Origin: Paralithodes platypus
Lineage: Eukaryota; Arthropoda; Malacostraca; Decapoda; Lithodidae
Length of the DNA stretch: 64,000 nucleotides
Reading direction: 5' to 3'
Assembly: GCA_032716605.1 (NCBI GenBank)
Contig: CM064560.1
Span: 17,661,324 to 17,725,323, forward strand
This document shows, one piece after another, positions 31,544-42,896 of the stretch. The position numbers and the translations under genes were made by a program. Every line of letters starts with the position of its first letter. Position 1 is the stretch's first letter. Under the pieces are notes generated by a model. That model made no database searches and was not told the origin of the DNA. It saw nothing but the letters and a program-made list of their open reading frames with translations.

Positions 31544-34429
31544 CATGGACAGTACGCCAAATAGTGATTCCGCTGTGTCCGATACCGTGCTTCCTACGAC
31601 GCCCTTGCTTGTTCGTCGCGCCTTACCCCGACGCCATCGCCTAAATGTGTTATCTCCCGGAGGTATTGAGACGACATTGAGACTTTATGAGCGAGCTGAT
31701 GCCAAGCATAATGTTGATGATGAAGTCAGTGACGACTCCAGTAATTATAAGTCGAGTGATTATGGCCATGAGAGTGATAAAGAAGAACAATTCCTGGGAT
31801 TTGCGAGAGAACATGACAGTGATGAGAGTGATGAAGGTGATGTACCAGTTGTTGAGGAAGCTGGTTTACCTAAAGACAGTGAACTTGAGAGAGTGAGCGA
31901 GTGGGAGAGTTCAAGGTCACTCACCAAATTTCGCTTAAGTGACACGACGCCAAGCCCTTCCCCAGGTAAATCGCCTTTCAAGCTACATTTGTATAAGCAG
32001 AAAATACTTGAGAAGGCGGCCGCGGCAGCTAGGGAACAAGCAAAACTACTTGGTGAGGATGAGGCTGTGAGTGAGGGTCAGCGTGGTGACCCTTCTCGTC
32101 CGCCATTGTCTCCCTTATCTACCCACGCCAGCCAAGATGACCCGGATGCCCCGCATTCTTCCCCACCACCCCCACCATTGCCAAGGGTTGAGGACCCCAC
32201 ACTTTCGGCCTATTTGCCTCCTAGGTCCCCGACAGGAGACATACTGCTGCCGAAAAGGGGAAAGGTAGGAAATATACCAAGAAAATTAAGAAAAGTAAGA
32301 GAGTTTTGTTCGAGGCTCCCGCGGCGTCCACCCCGGCCGGCCCCAGCCATACGTCCCCGCAACTTTCCCCACGGTCCTCCCCACCTCTCCCGCCTTCAAC
32401 ATGTCTTCCTGAAGAAGTCTTTGAGCTCGCATCACCAATACCTGGCCCTAGTGACAGTGAAACATTGCTTTCTGTCACTCGTCGCAGGCCAAGGAGCCCG
32501 GGACCTCGGGGGGACACAGCCTCACCTGCCACTCCTTCCCCACCTCGCCCACCCGCACGCCGCCCACGCATCACTGGTTCCCCGCCAGATTATGTGGGGG
32601 CCACTGATGATGAAGGGCACCTCTCTCAAGACTCTGGCCATGATTACATAGGTCCACCGTCAGGGCAAGATGACCACTCTGACGATGACTATATGGACAT
32701 CGACGACCCTCGACCCATCCGCTTGGCCCGGCGTCGTGCTGCCCGTCGTGCTGCCCACCGCCCTGGCCGCCGCCCTCGCCGCCCTAGGGCGCGCGCCTCC
32801 CGAGTTGGCCGTGGGCGTGCTGGGCCACCAGCTGGAGCTCCTCGTCAGCGTAGACAAGACCCCTTCTACGTTTTTCAGTGGCAAGACGTAGTTGATGAGG
32901 ATGCATACAACCCTGATGTGCCAGCTTTTGATGAGGTACTGGAGGGTTCAGGCGTTACCCCCAATTTTCCTGCAGGCCCCAATGCTCCACCACACGAACT
33001 GTTTGAGGCCTTCTTTGATGAGGAGGTGGTAGGCTATGTTGTCAAAGAGACAAATAAGCAGCACCAATTCCAGGTCCACTTTTTGGGAAAGGTGACCAAG
33101 GGCCACATGAGGCAGTGGACCCCAGTGACTCATAAAGAGTTCATGGTGTTCCTGGCACTCACCATGCTAATGCCTCATGTCAAGAAGCATAGGTTGCCTG
33201 ACTATTGGATCACCAATGATCTGATATCCACCCCTGCCTTCGGGAAATATATGTCTCGCGACCGGTACCTTGATATCCTCGCAGCGCTCCATCTTGTCAC
33301 CAACCTTGACGTCCACCTCCCAGACAAGCTGTGGAAGATTAGGACGTTGTATGAGATGATGCGAGAACGCTTCACCTCCTACTTCAAGCCCTTCCGCAAG
33401 GTCGTCATTGACGAGTCTCTTGTGCTGTTCCGGGGAAAACTCAGCTTCCGGCAGTACATCCCCTCAAAAAGACATCGCTTTGGCATAAAATTCTTTGTGC
33501 TGTGCGACTGCCAAACTGGCTATGTCCTGGACTTCCTGGTCTACAGCGGGAAGGAAGGGGACTTGCTTGTGGACCCCCTCATTGGCTTTGGCGGAGCAGT
33601 GGTGCAAGCCATGATGGACCGCTACTTTCATAAGAATCACGTCCTCTACACGGACAATTATTACACGTCCCCCACTCTCTCACAGTACCTGCATGAGCGC
33701 AAGACGGGGACTGTAGGCACAGTACGAGGGAAAAGGAAGGGCATGCCACCTTTCCCTCCAAAGACCAAAAAAGGTGATGTGTTCAAGAAGAAGTCGGGGC
33801 CCATTCTGGCTATCCACTGGCACGACCAGCGGAAGGTCAACCTCCTGACCACCATCCACAAGGGGGAAATGGTGGAGACTGGCAAGGTGGATCGCCGCAC
33901 CCAGGCCAGGGTGACCAAGCCCGATGCTGTCCTGGACTACAACATCAACATGAGGCTGGTGGACAAGTCCGACATGCAGATAGGCTTCATTGACTGCCTG
34001 CGTACCTCGTGCAGATGGTACAAAAAGTTCTTTCTGCATATGGTGGACATGTCAGTTCTGAATGCCTACAACATATACAAGCTTCGGAATGTGAACACAC
34101 CCATGAAGTTCAATAGCCTGCGGAGGTTCCAAAAGCAGGTGTTGACGGAGCTCCTGGAGAAGTATGCTATGCCACAGAGGGCAGTGGCACATCCTGGGCC
34201 CGCCGTTATTGACCGCTTGCAGTCTGCTCAATACTTGACTAGGCACAGGCTTGGTTCCCTGCCTCAGAATGAATCCGGAAGAACACAGCAGAAGCGGTGC
34301 CATGTCTGCTACAACAGCAGGGTGAAGCCGAGGTCAGGTAAAAAGTCAACCCTGGAGTGTGTGGAGTGCAAGGTGGCACTCTGTGCTGTAGATTGCTTCT
34401 TTGATTACCACTCCAAGCTGGAGTTCTAA
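31544..34429 (+). CDS. piggyBac transposase, one probable frameshift
   Basis: The start ATG at 31544 opens an acidic, Ser/Pro-rich N-terminal extension. The frame changes between about 32225 and 32300 (the downstream frame has a TAG at 32222). The second frame, to 34429, contains the DDE_Tnp_1_7 core: DKLWKIRTLYEMMRERFTSY, KVVIDESLVLFRGKLSFRQY (first catalytic Asp), LYTDNYYTSPTLSQYL (second), and MRLVDKSDMQIGF (third), followed by YKKFFLHMVDMSVLNAYNIY. The C-terminal Cys-rich domain is CHVCYNSRVKPRSGKK then CVECKVALCAVDCFFDYH. The total of about 950 residues exceeds the usual ~600 because of the N-terminal extension. It excises and inserts at TTAA. Apart from the frame change the core looks intact, so the element may be, or recently was, active; a small intron at the break is an alternative explanation. 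Confidence 0.88.
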
Positions 34430-34689
34430 TAATCATACTGAAATTGCCAAATAAAATGACAATATGTACACTATAATTATATATAGGCAAAAAGTGGAAG
34501 AAAACCAATGTATTGTAATACAAAAGTCATGTATTATGAGAACATTGATACAAATACAATTACACCATAATAATATGTGAAAGTGACACATATGTATATA
34601 CCAAGTGACATTCATATGATTAGAACCTATAGAAATATATAAATCAGTGAAAAAAGACACAATAAATTGTATATAAAACGTTTACAAAT

Positions 34690-35162
34690 CATATAACTAA
34701 GTGAAAGTGACACAAGACCTAATATTTGATGGCCAAAGTATAATAAACACCTGTGATAACGAATAATCAGTGCCTAATACAACAATAACCTACCTCAATT
34801 ACTAATAAAATGTACGGTATCGAGTGAAAATGAGCATTATCAGTGACAGTGACACTCTCTAAAGCATATTTGTCAAAGTGAAAGTGACACAAGACCTAAT
34901 ATTTGATGGCCAAAGTATAATAAACACCTGTGATAACGAATAATCAGTGCCTAATACAACAATAACCTACCTCAATTACTAATAAAATGTACGGTATCGA
35001 GTGAAAATGAGCATTATCAGTGACAGTGACACTCTCTAAAGCATATTTGTCAAAGTGAAAGTGACACAAGACCTAATATTTGATGGCCAAAGTATAATAA
35101 ACACCTGTGATAACGAATAATCAGTGCCTAATACAACAATAACCTACCTCAATTACTAATTA
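34690..35162. repeat. 178-bp tandem array, left part
   Basis: About 2.6 units containing gtgaaagtgacacaagacct, ggccaaagtataataaacac and gtacggtatcgagtgaaaat. Units are almost identical. The array is interrupted at 35162 by the Penelope-like element and continues at 38542. Confidence 0.9.
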
Positions 35163-35915
35163 AAATGTAAAACTTGCAAACTAAACAAACCAAAATTGGG
35201 ACAAGGACAATATAAAGTCAAATTAAATTATCAAAATCGCTATGTGGAAACAACGCTTACTAAAATGAAAATTATTAAATAAAAGAACACAATCCACCAC
35301 ATAGGGTGTACATCACTACATGAGCAAGTTAATCTGTTTCCCAAGCAAACCAATCGCACATATAACAACGCACTATCGTCACGTTAAAGGAAGTAGTCAA
35401 GTTTGGGAAGTCCGGGACGTTCTGGCAAATTTTACTAAACTCTGCATGAATAAAGAAACTACATGTTAAATGTCAAAATATTATTTAAAATCAAATTTGC
35501 AACATGACAAGACATTAACAATAGTAAAAATACAAATATTGATAAGATATCTATACTATTACAAAATAATATATAAAATACAGTACAGCACTCACTAACG
35601 ATAGTGCTATCGGGTAGGTACCTGTAAGCATAGCATGCCTCAAGTGACCCCTATCAATAACTACCCTACAAATAACCTACATTTATAGCACAAATAAACT
35701 AAGGAAATCGCAAAAGTAAGCAATTGATACTATCGACAATGAATTCATATAATATAAAGAGAAATAATTGCAAAATATGAAGTAACAACAGATTTAAACA
35801 AAGAGTACTCTTTTAACAAGAACAATAAATTTAAAAATCATCAATATTAATAATAATAATAATAATAGAAACAATAAATACAGACAAAAAGTAAGCAGAG
35901 GTTATACAAGAAACT

Positions 35916-37972
35916 TCAAGTTAAAAATGCTTGATTAAAATTATTGATGTCAAATTTTAGAATACAGTCACAATAATTGACCCTAAAAAGATTAAATTTA
36001 TGGAACAATTTACTTGCCTCAAAACCTCTGTCCACTAAGAGTCTGTATAGTAACCTAGCTCTAGCCCAAAAGTCATCTACTTTAGTGCAGATTTTACAAA
36101 ATCTTATTAATTGGGAATAAAAACAATTATAAGTGATTTTACTATCGATATTACTACTAGGGAAAGGAAAGTTTATTACGTTAAAATTAAAATCATCAAC
36201 TTTGTGATATACTTTAAGTATGCACTGTTCATTAACAATCTCTATATTTATATCAAGAAAATTTTCAACTTTATAATTTACGTTACATTGTGTGAGGGGA
36301 ATAGAATTAGGGTAAATAAGTTTAGCAACTTGATTAAAATTTAACAAATTGCAAACAAGAATATCATCAATATATCTACTATTATTACTTAACAGTTTAG
36401 CAAGTGCTAATTTTTCTGGAATTTTATTTTTCTTGCTACTGTCAACTAAGTCTTTTATATATTTAAATTCTAAAGCAAGCAAGAATAAGTCTGCAATTAA
36501 AGGGCTAGCATTTCCACCCATAGGAATTCCTAATATTTGTTTGAAAATGTACGGCCCGAATCTAACATAAGTATTGAAAAGGAGGAATTTAAGGGCATCT
36601 TTAAGTTTAGTTCTATCAAAATATACAGAACTAGTGGGAGTAGAGCTAAGTGATGCATTATTAAAATATGTATAAACATTTATGAAATAATTACCATTCC
36701 TAACGAACCTGTCAAAGTGCAAATCTATAATAAAGCAAAGCTCTGAATATACTAAATCTAAAGGCAAATTGGTATACAAAGTTGAAAAGTCGAAGCTATG
36801 TACCGAGGTAACTTTCGGCATGGTATTTATTTTATCAATAACTTCTAACGAATTGTCAACACTCCAATAATAGTTAATGCCAGTTCTTCTCATGATGGTA
36901 TTACAATATCTTTTATGAGTACTTTTAATGTATTTTAAGCAATTTACTACTTGTTCTGATAGAGTTTTAGTGGTAGCAAATTTTGCTCCGGCAATAAAGC
37001 GATATTTATAAGGTCTTTTATGAAATTTAGGTAACATGTATAATTTTGCAATGCACTTGTTCTTATCAGAAAGTTTAATATCAAATATTATATTTTTCTT
37101 GGTATGTTCATCGATTAAGTTATCAATATTCAGATTATTTTGAATTTCATAAACAGAATTACCGCAAATATTTTTACGTAATATGTTACCCTTAATACCT
37201 AATTCTTTTTTCATATTTTCAAGATAAAATTTCTTACATGTGAAGCTATAATTATTGCTGGCTTTATCTACTGTAGTGATTACAAAATGTTTATGTAAAT
37301 TTATTAAATCAGCTTTAAGCTTATTATAATTATAGTCTATAAAATCTGAAAGATTAAATTCATTTTTAAGCGAGAAAATTTTATTTCTAATTAACTTAAT
37401 TAATAATTTAGACCATGCTTCTAGTTCTCTCGCATTGCAGCACGCAATTTTTAACAATTTATCTTTTAATTTATTGACTGAAAAAACAATATCTTTTAAA
37501 ATTATGTCCCATGTTACTTTATTACTCCCTATTCTAAATTTAAACCCTTTACGACATAGCTCCGCTAATTTGTCGTTTGCAAAATGTTTAACTAGTTCTA
37601 CATCACCTGTTAATATGTGACATATCGGACTATAAATGAACTTTGCTAGTGCATCACGTCTGCTAGCTGGCATATCCATGACTCTTTCACACACGCATTT
37701 ATTATTATTGAAATATCATTATCTGAAAGATTTCCTAAAACTTTATTATAATTACAAATAATAGACCCAACAGGTCGTTCATATGAATACACTATTAATG
37801 GTTTGAAATCTTTACAACCATCTGGTAATATGGACTTAACTTTCTTTGAATTAATAAGACTGTTAACATTAATTTTGTCTAAAATTTTAGAGGAATAATT
37901 TAAAGTGGACAGGACTTTATCTTTAATACGGTTATCTTTGGATTTCTTAGAATTAGCTCTAATATATCCCAT
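35916..37972 (-). pseudogene. Penelope-like reverse transcriptase
   Basis: Two overlapping frames (37972-37646 and 37694-35916), joined if one missing base near 37718 is allowed for. Motifs in order: AKLYMLPKFHKRPYKYRFIA (RT motif 1-2), VTSVHSFDFSTLYTNLPLDL (motif A with Asp), ILGIPMGGNASPLIADLFLL (motif B), SRYIDDILVCN (active site YIDD) and NVNYKVENFLDINIEIVN. The C-terminal region DDFWARARLLYRLLVDRGF is also typical. The 592-codon part is open, so the RT core is well preserved. It copies RNA at a nicked target. Confidence 0.9.
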
Positions 37973-37983
37973 AAAAGCAAAGA

Positions 37984-38541
37984 CTATATTCTTAAATTTA
38001 TTTGTGAAATTATGTTTATTTTTAGAATATTTTCTATAAAAGGAGCAAAACTTTTCTTTTGTAGGCCTTTCAATGAATCTTTTAATTTTTTAATTCCGAA
38101 ATTTCGATATAATGAATATAAATTATTAACAATAATTAAAATATCAGACCTGCTTTTCTTTTTATTAAATGTATTTAGTCTTCTATTACCGTGTCTACCA
38201 GGTCTTCTGTTTAAAACAGGGAAATTAAAATATGGGTTATTAAAATCGTTTTTTAATAAATCTTTATACAAAATGTTGCCTACATTTTTTATTTGATTGT
38301 TAAGTCCAAATGGATAGATGGTCATTAATTTTCCAATCCAATAATTTTCTCTATCTAAAACATTTTGATTACTTTGAACAATTTCTATAATTTTGTATTT
38401 ACAATCAAATTTAGTACAATCTGTGTTAAAATGCTTATATAGAAGAATCTTGGAGTCGATGCCGTTCTTAATTCCTGATCTATGCCCGTAGGCTCTTTCT
38501 CTTAAACATTGCTCCGTCTTTCCAACATATTGTATACCACG
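37984..38541 (-). pseudogene. GIY-YIG endonuclease and linker of the Penelope-like element, 5'-truncated
   Basis: Reading from 38541: IQYVGKTEQCLRERAYGHRS, the second half of a GIY-YIG domain with the catalytic Arg (LRER) and following H. Then SKILLYKHFNTDCTKFDCKY, NVLDRENYWIGKLMTIYPFG (the ExxW/I end of the nuclease, with Glu in DREN), and a basic linker NRRPGRHGNRRLNTFNKKK. The first strand and the CxxC that precede it are missing here but present in copy 2 at 52460-52500. Confidence 0.85.
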
Positions 38542-38950
38542 GTATACGGTATCGAGTGAAAATGAGCATTATCAGTGACAGTGACACTCTCTAAAGCATA
38601 TTTGTCAAAGTGAAAGTGACACAAGACCTAATATTTGATGGCCAAAGTATAATAAACACCTGTGATAACGAATAATCAGTGCCTAATACAACAATAACCT
38701 ACCCTTCAATTACTAATAAAATGTACGGTATCGAGTGAAAATGAGCATTATCAGTGACAGTGACACTCTCTAAAGCATATTTGTCAAAGTGAAAGTGACA
38801 CAAGACCTAATATTTGATGGCCAAAGTATAATAAACACCTGTGATAACGAATAATCAGTGCCTAATACAACAATAAGCTACCTCAATTACTAATAAAATG
38901 TACGGTATCGAGTGAAAATTAGCAATATCAGTGACAGTGATACCCTAATA
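38542..38950. repeat. 178-bp tandem array, right part
   Basis: About 2.2 further units of the array at 34690-35162, resuming at ggtatcgagtgaaaatgagc directly after the Penelope-like element. Confidence 0.9.
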
Positions 38951-39352
38951 AACATATTTTATATAATTGGCCTCAAAATAACTAGAAAATATCAAATAAA
39001 CATCACATTCTCAATATCAAACACTAAAATCGTCTAAGGGAGATAAATACTTTGGCGCGGCGAGCGGCTAGGTGCGTCGTAGCCATGGCCGAGGCGACGC
39101 GTCCGAACGCGGGAAGAATTTGCCGCCGAAAAGCACTCGTCTTCCCGCGCTCACCATTATGCAACCAGAGGGGCTAGAGACCTCTACTCAACGCCATTCG
39201 ACAGAGGAAGGTTTGTGAAACATTATTCTTTTTTATTCACAACATTACATGACATATTCATTGACTTACAGAGTAGTTAACATAGGCCAAAGATCGTCAA
39301 AACACCCGGTACCGGAGCACAGTCGTAAGCTATAGCCCCCGGGGCTGGAGGG
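38951..39352. other. Right subterminal region of the piggyBac element
   Basis: Contains a GC-rich patch (39050-39160) and acctctactcaacgccattc, a segment shared with the non-autonomous TTAA elements at 23000 and 48160. This identifies them as derivatives of this family. No ORF. Confidence 0.75.
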
Positions 39353-39544
39353 TTAAGTGAAAATTGTTGGTAAGCTACTCCACCTATGTTTTCTACCTAC
39401 GATATTTACTTAATGTTACAAAAATGTGTTTATAAACAATCTTAAGGATTTAGTTACACAATTTTTAATACAAAAATATATATATGATACTCTGCAGTCT
39501 CTGTTCTCCTACTGTACAATGTAAAGTATGCCTAAATAAAACTA

Positions 39545-39600
39545 TATTTATTGCCAGACAACTTGATCCCTGAGGGGATGGCCACAAACTAAGCTCCAGC
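39545..39600 (-). mobile_element. Short GATA-family LINE tail in the hAT element
   Basis: ttattgccagacaacttgat followed by ccctgaggggatggccacaa matches the 3' signature of the RTE-like family at 5680 and 58685. Only the tail remains. Confidence 0.6.
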
Positions 39601-39963
39601 ATAGAGGCAACGTTCAGTTCGTTCGATTTTGTATCTTGTTTCGTGGGAGTGTTGGTAATTGATAATGTCTAACCGCGAATTATTTTGTGTTTGGGGGTTC
39701 AAGTGAAATGTGTGTTATCATACTGTTGGAATGGCTGTGGTGGTGAATTTAGTTTGTAACCAGTGTAATCAATTCGATCATGCTGATCAGGGTCTTGTAT
39801 TCACGTTGTAAATACAACACTGGTCTACTTCACCCCTAATGTCTGCCATTGCAGACATTGGTTGGGAGGCCATGGGCTTAAGTAATAAGTACCGAGTGTC
39901 GAATGTCGATTAAAGATGACTTTATCACTCACTTTCTGGACATATTTCTATTTTCTATATAGC

Positions 39964-40069
39964 CTAAAAAAAAAAAAAAAAAAAAATCAGCTATATTTAA
40001 TAAACTAAAGCTAGTCCTTCGCTTTCATTAGAGATGTGAACCATGAATTTTGCAATATAATATCTACAC

Positions 40070-40138
<69 letters not shown>

Positions 40139-40175
40139 TAAATAGATAGATAGATATTAGATAGATAGATAGTTA
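39964..40175. repeat. Microsatellite cluster: (A)n, (CA)n, (GACA)n, (GATA)n
   Basis: Poly-A at 39966-39985, (CA)n at 40073-40103, (GACA)n at about 40104-40138 and GATA units to 40172. They are inside the hAT element. Confidence 0.95.
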
Positions 40176-40651
40176 TTTATTTAGTTCAGATTTCAGAATG
40201 AGTTTTCTGCAGAGGTTTACCTTACTTAATATTCAACATGAGTATGATTTCATAAGTTTTCTATAATATAACTGTACACTGACAGCTTATTACTTACTGG
40301 TACCGTATTAGTTATTTTTGACATATTAATTCGATAACTAATCATCTGATGGTATTGCATTGTTTGTAACTTTGTCACTGTCTTTATATGCTAACTTGTG
40401 AAAGCTATTGTTTTGCTATGTGCAACCTTTGTATTCCCCTAAGAAAAAAATCTATTGAATAAAACAAAATAACTAAAAAACATTATATACTGTATATACA
40501 GTATATAGCATAATTTGTATTAATTCAACAAATTTCATATTCAGGGCAAGTACAAAAATATCAGGGCAAGTAAGGAATATATCAGGGCAAGTAAATTTCT
40601 GAATTCACTAGCCCGGGGCAACTAGATCTGGAACACTAATTTCCCAGCCTG

Positions 40652-42796
40652 GTTAAGCCCCTGTTCACTACTCCATATCACCCTAGTGGGAATGGTAGGA
40701 TTGAGAGGTTTCACTCCACTATGAAAGCTTCTCTTAGAAAGGTATGCGAGGACAAACCCACAGAATGGCAGCGGTACCTCTCCCCTTTGATGTTTGCCCT
40801 GCGAGAGATGCCCAGTGACCGCACCGGATTCTCTGCCTTTGAGTTACTATATGGGAGACAGGTAAGAGGTCCCTTGACGGTCCTGAGAGATCTCTGGGAC
40901 GATAAGACTGTAAAGAGTGATGATAGACCTTTGTATCAGTATGTCTTTGAGCTTAAAGATAAACTAGAAGATTGCGCCAAGATAGCTGCTCAGAATGCTG
41001 AGATTAGTGCTAAAAATTACAAGACTTACTTTGATTTAAAGACACAGGATAGGAAGTTCATGCCTGGTGATGAAGTGCTTATTTTGCTCCCAGATGATCA
41101 CCGTAAATTACTTATGTCATGGAAGGGCCCTTACAAGGTATTAGAGCGTAGGAATAAAGTGAATTATCTGATAGATTTACCAGGAAACTCAAAATTGTAT
41201 CATGCTAATCTCCTTAAGAAGTACTACCGTAGGGCGCAAATTTCCTTGGCATATGTACTAGATGAGACTACCACACTATCCTTTGATGATCAGCCTTTAG
41301 TTTCACCTGTAAGTATGGAGGAAGATTCAAACTTGGATTCAGAACTGAACTTTCCTCCTTTCTCAGAACTTTATGACTCTAATGGATCAAAGCTACAGTT
41401 TGGGGGCCAGTTAACTTCAGAGCAGAATGAAGAAATCAACAACCTTATTGAGGAGTTCGATTATGTGTTTTCGGATAAACCTGGTTGTACCACCACTGTG
41501 TATCATGATATCACTCTCTGTACTACGGAACGACTAAAGCCCAGAATTTATTCCCTTCCTATCCACCTTCAACCCCAACTTCAGGAAGAAGTCGAAACCC
41601 TTTTAAGTCAGGAAATTATAAGACCTTCACAATCCTCCCATTGTTCTCCTGTAGTTATGGTTAAGAAACCTGATGGAAAGTATAGGCTGGCTATAGATTA
41701 TAGAATTCTTAATGCTGTCACTGAATTCCATGCAGAACCTATGTGTAAACTAGAGGATGATCTTCATAAGTTTTCAGGTGCAAATTACTTTTCTGAGCTT
41801 GATTTATCCAAAGCTTACTACCAAGTTCCTCTTACGGAAAGATCAAAACCATTAACAGCATTTCCTACTCATAAAGGTTTGATGGAATTTTGCCGGATGC
41901 CATTTGGTCTGGTCACTGCCTGTGCTACATACATAAGACTAATGCGCCTTGTATTGGCAGGTTTGGAGAATGTGTCCTTCTACTTTGATAACGTGGTTAT
42001 CTATGCCGATTTATGGGTAAGTCATGTGAAAGCTGTACGTGCTGTCTTACAACGCCTCAGTGAGCATGGTATGACGGTAAAGCCTGAAAAGTGTAGTTTT
42101 GGTCTCCACACTATCCAGTATTTAGGCTTTGTTATAGATGGACGGAATCTAAGACCTGTTAATGATAAGGTTCAGACAGTGTTCAATATTTCTCCCCCCT
42201 CATCCAAGAAAACTTTAAGATCATTCCTAGGTTTAATATCATTTTACCGGAAATTCATCGAAAATGCTTCCTCTCTTACTTCACCGTTGTCTGATATGTT
42301 AAGAAAAGGTGTTAAAGAACCTCTAGAGTGGAGTAAAGAGGCTACTGAGAGTTTTGAGAAACTTAAATCTGCTTTGGCAAATGAACCGGTTCTTAAAATC
42401 CCTGATATGTCATTTCCTTTTGTCCTTAGAACTGATTCCTCAGGTTACGGTTTGGGTGCGGTTCTTCTCCAGTATGTTGGTGATACGCCCTTCCCGGTTG
42501 CTTATGCTAGTCGAAAACTCCTTGACAGGGAACGTAGGTATTCTACCATCGAACGTGAGTGCCTAGCCATTGTGTTCGGAGTTAACAGGTTTAAGTACTA
42601 TCTACTGGGAGCAGAATTTGTTCTGGAAGTAGATCATAAGCCATTAGTATACCTGAGGAAGTTCAAAGGAAACAATGACAGATTGCTCCGGTGGGCCCTA
42701 GGCTTACAGTCATTTAGGTTTAGACTTGTACATATACCTGGGAAAGAGAATATTGGAGCAGATTTTCTAAGCCAGGCCATTTACTATAGTATGTAA
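40652..42796 (+). pseudogene. Gypsy integrase C-terminal part, reverse transcriptase and RNase H in one frame
   Basis: It continues in the same frame as the upstream integrase once the insertion is ignored. The integrase end has YHPSGNGRIERFHSTMK (catalytic Glu) and the FMPGDEVLILLPD / WKGPYKVLERR C-terminal fold (to about 41230). RT follows without a stop: SSHCSPVVMVKKPDGKYRLA, DLSKAYYQVPL, MPFGLVTACATYIRLM, and FYFDNVVIYAD at the active site, where YxDD is expected but YFDN is present. RNase H is LRTDSSGYGLGAVLLQ with later TIERECLAIVFGV and VDHKPLVYL. The frame stops at 42794-42796, about 100 bp before the 3' LTR. Confidence 0.92.
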
Positions 42797-42896
42797 ATTT
42801 TCTTGGGTTTAACTGTTTGTTGTAAGTGGGTACTGGTTTAAATATCCCTTTGTAATTGTATCTATCTCTATAGCTAGATACTTTTGGAGGGAGCCA

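Larger units (their letters stand above)
35163..38541 (-). mobile_element. Penelope-like element with N-terminal GIY-YIG (Naiad/Chlamys type), copy 1
   Basis: Minus strand, inserted in the 178-bp array and 5'-truncated in the nuclease. From the 5' side it has the GIY-YIG end, a linker, the RT and an AT-rich 3' region (35163-35915). The nuclease precedes the RT, unlike canonical Penelope, where it follows. This permuted order defines the Naiad/Chlamys group (family knowledge). Two single-base frameshifts (near 38020 and 37718) compared with copy 2 show it is not intact. Confidence 0.9.
31352..39352 (+). mobile_element. piggyBac element with transposase gene, TTAA-flanked
   Basis: 8001 bp between TTAA at 31348-31351 and 39353-39356. 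Left end CCCCTCCAACCCGG and right end, complemented, CCCTCCAGCCCCGG. It carries a piggyBac transposase (31544-34429), then AT-rich sequence with a 178-bp tandem array interrupted by a Penelope-like element (35163-38541). It is nested inside the hAT element. Confidence 0.93.
30692..40651. mobile_element. hAT element (non-autonomous) in the Gypsy integrase
   Basis: Perfect 16-bp terminal inverted repeats CAGGCTGGGAAATTAG and exact 8-bp duplication GTTAAGCC (30684-30691 and 40652-40659). About 1.95 kb is its own sequence (30692-31347, 39357-40651); the rest is the nested piggyBac. Subterminal repeats are visible: agcccgg boxes at the left, and three atatcagggcaagta boxes at 40556-40600. No transposase frame. 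A fragment of the same left end is at 62356-62480. Confidence 0.93.

Noticed and set aside
36111..36570. Plus-strand ORFs over the Penelope RT
   Set aside because: Antisense shadows of the AT-rich RT gene, without start context or homology that I recognise.
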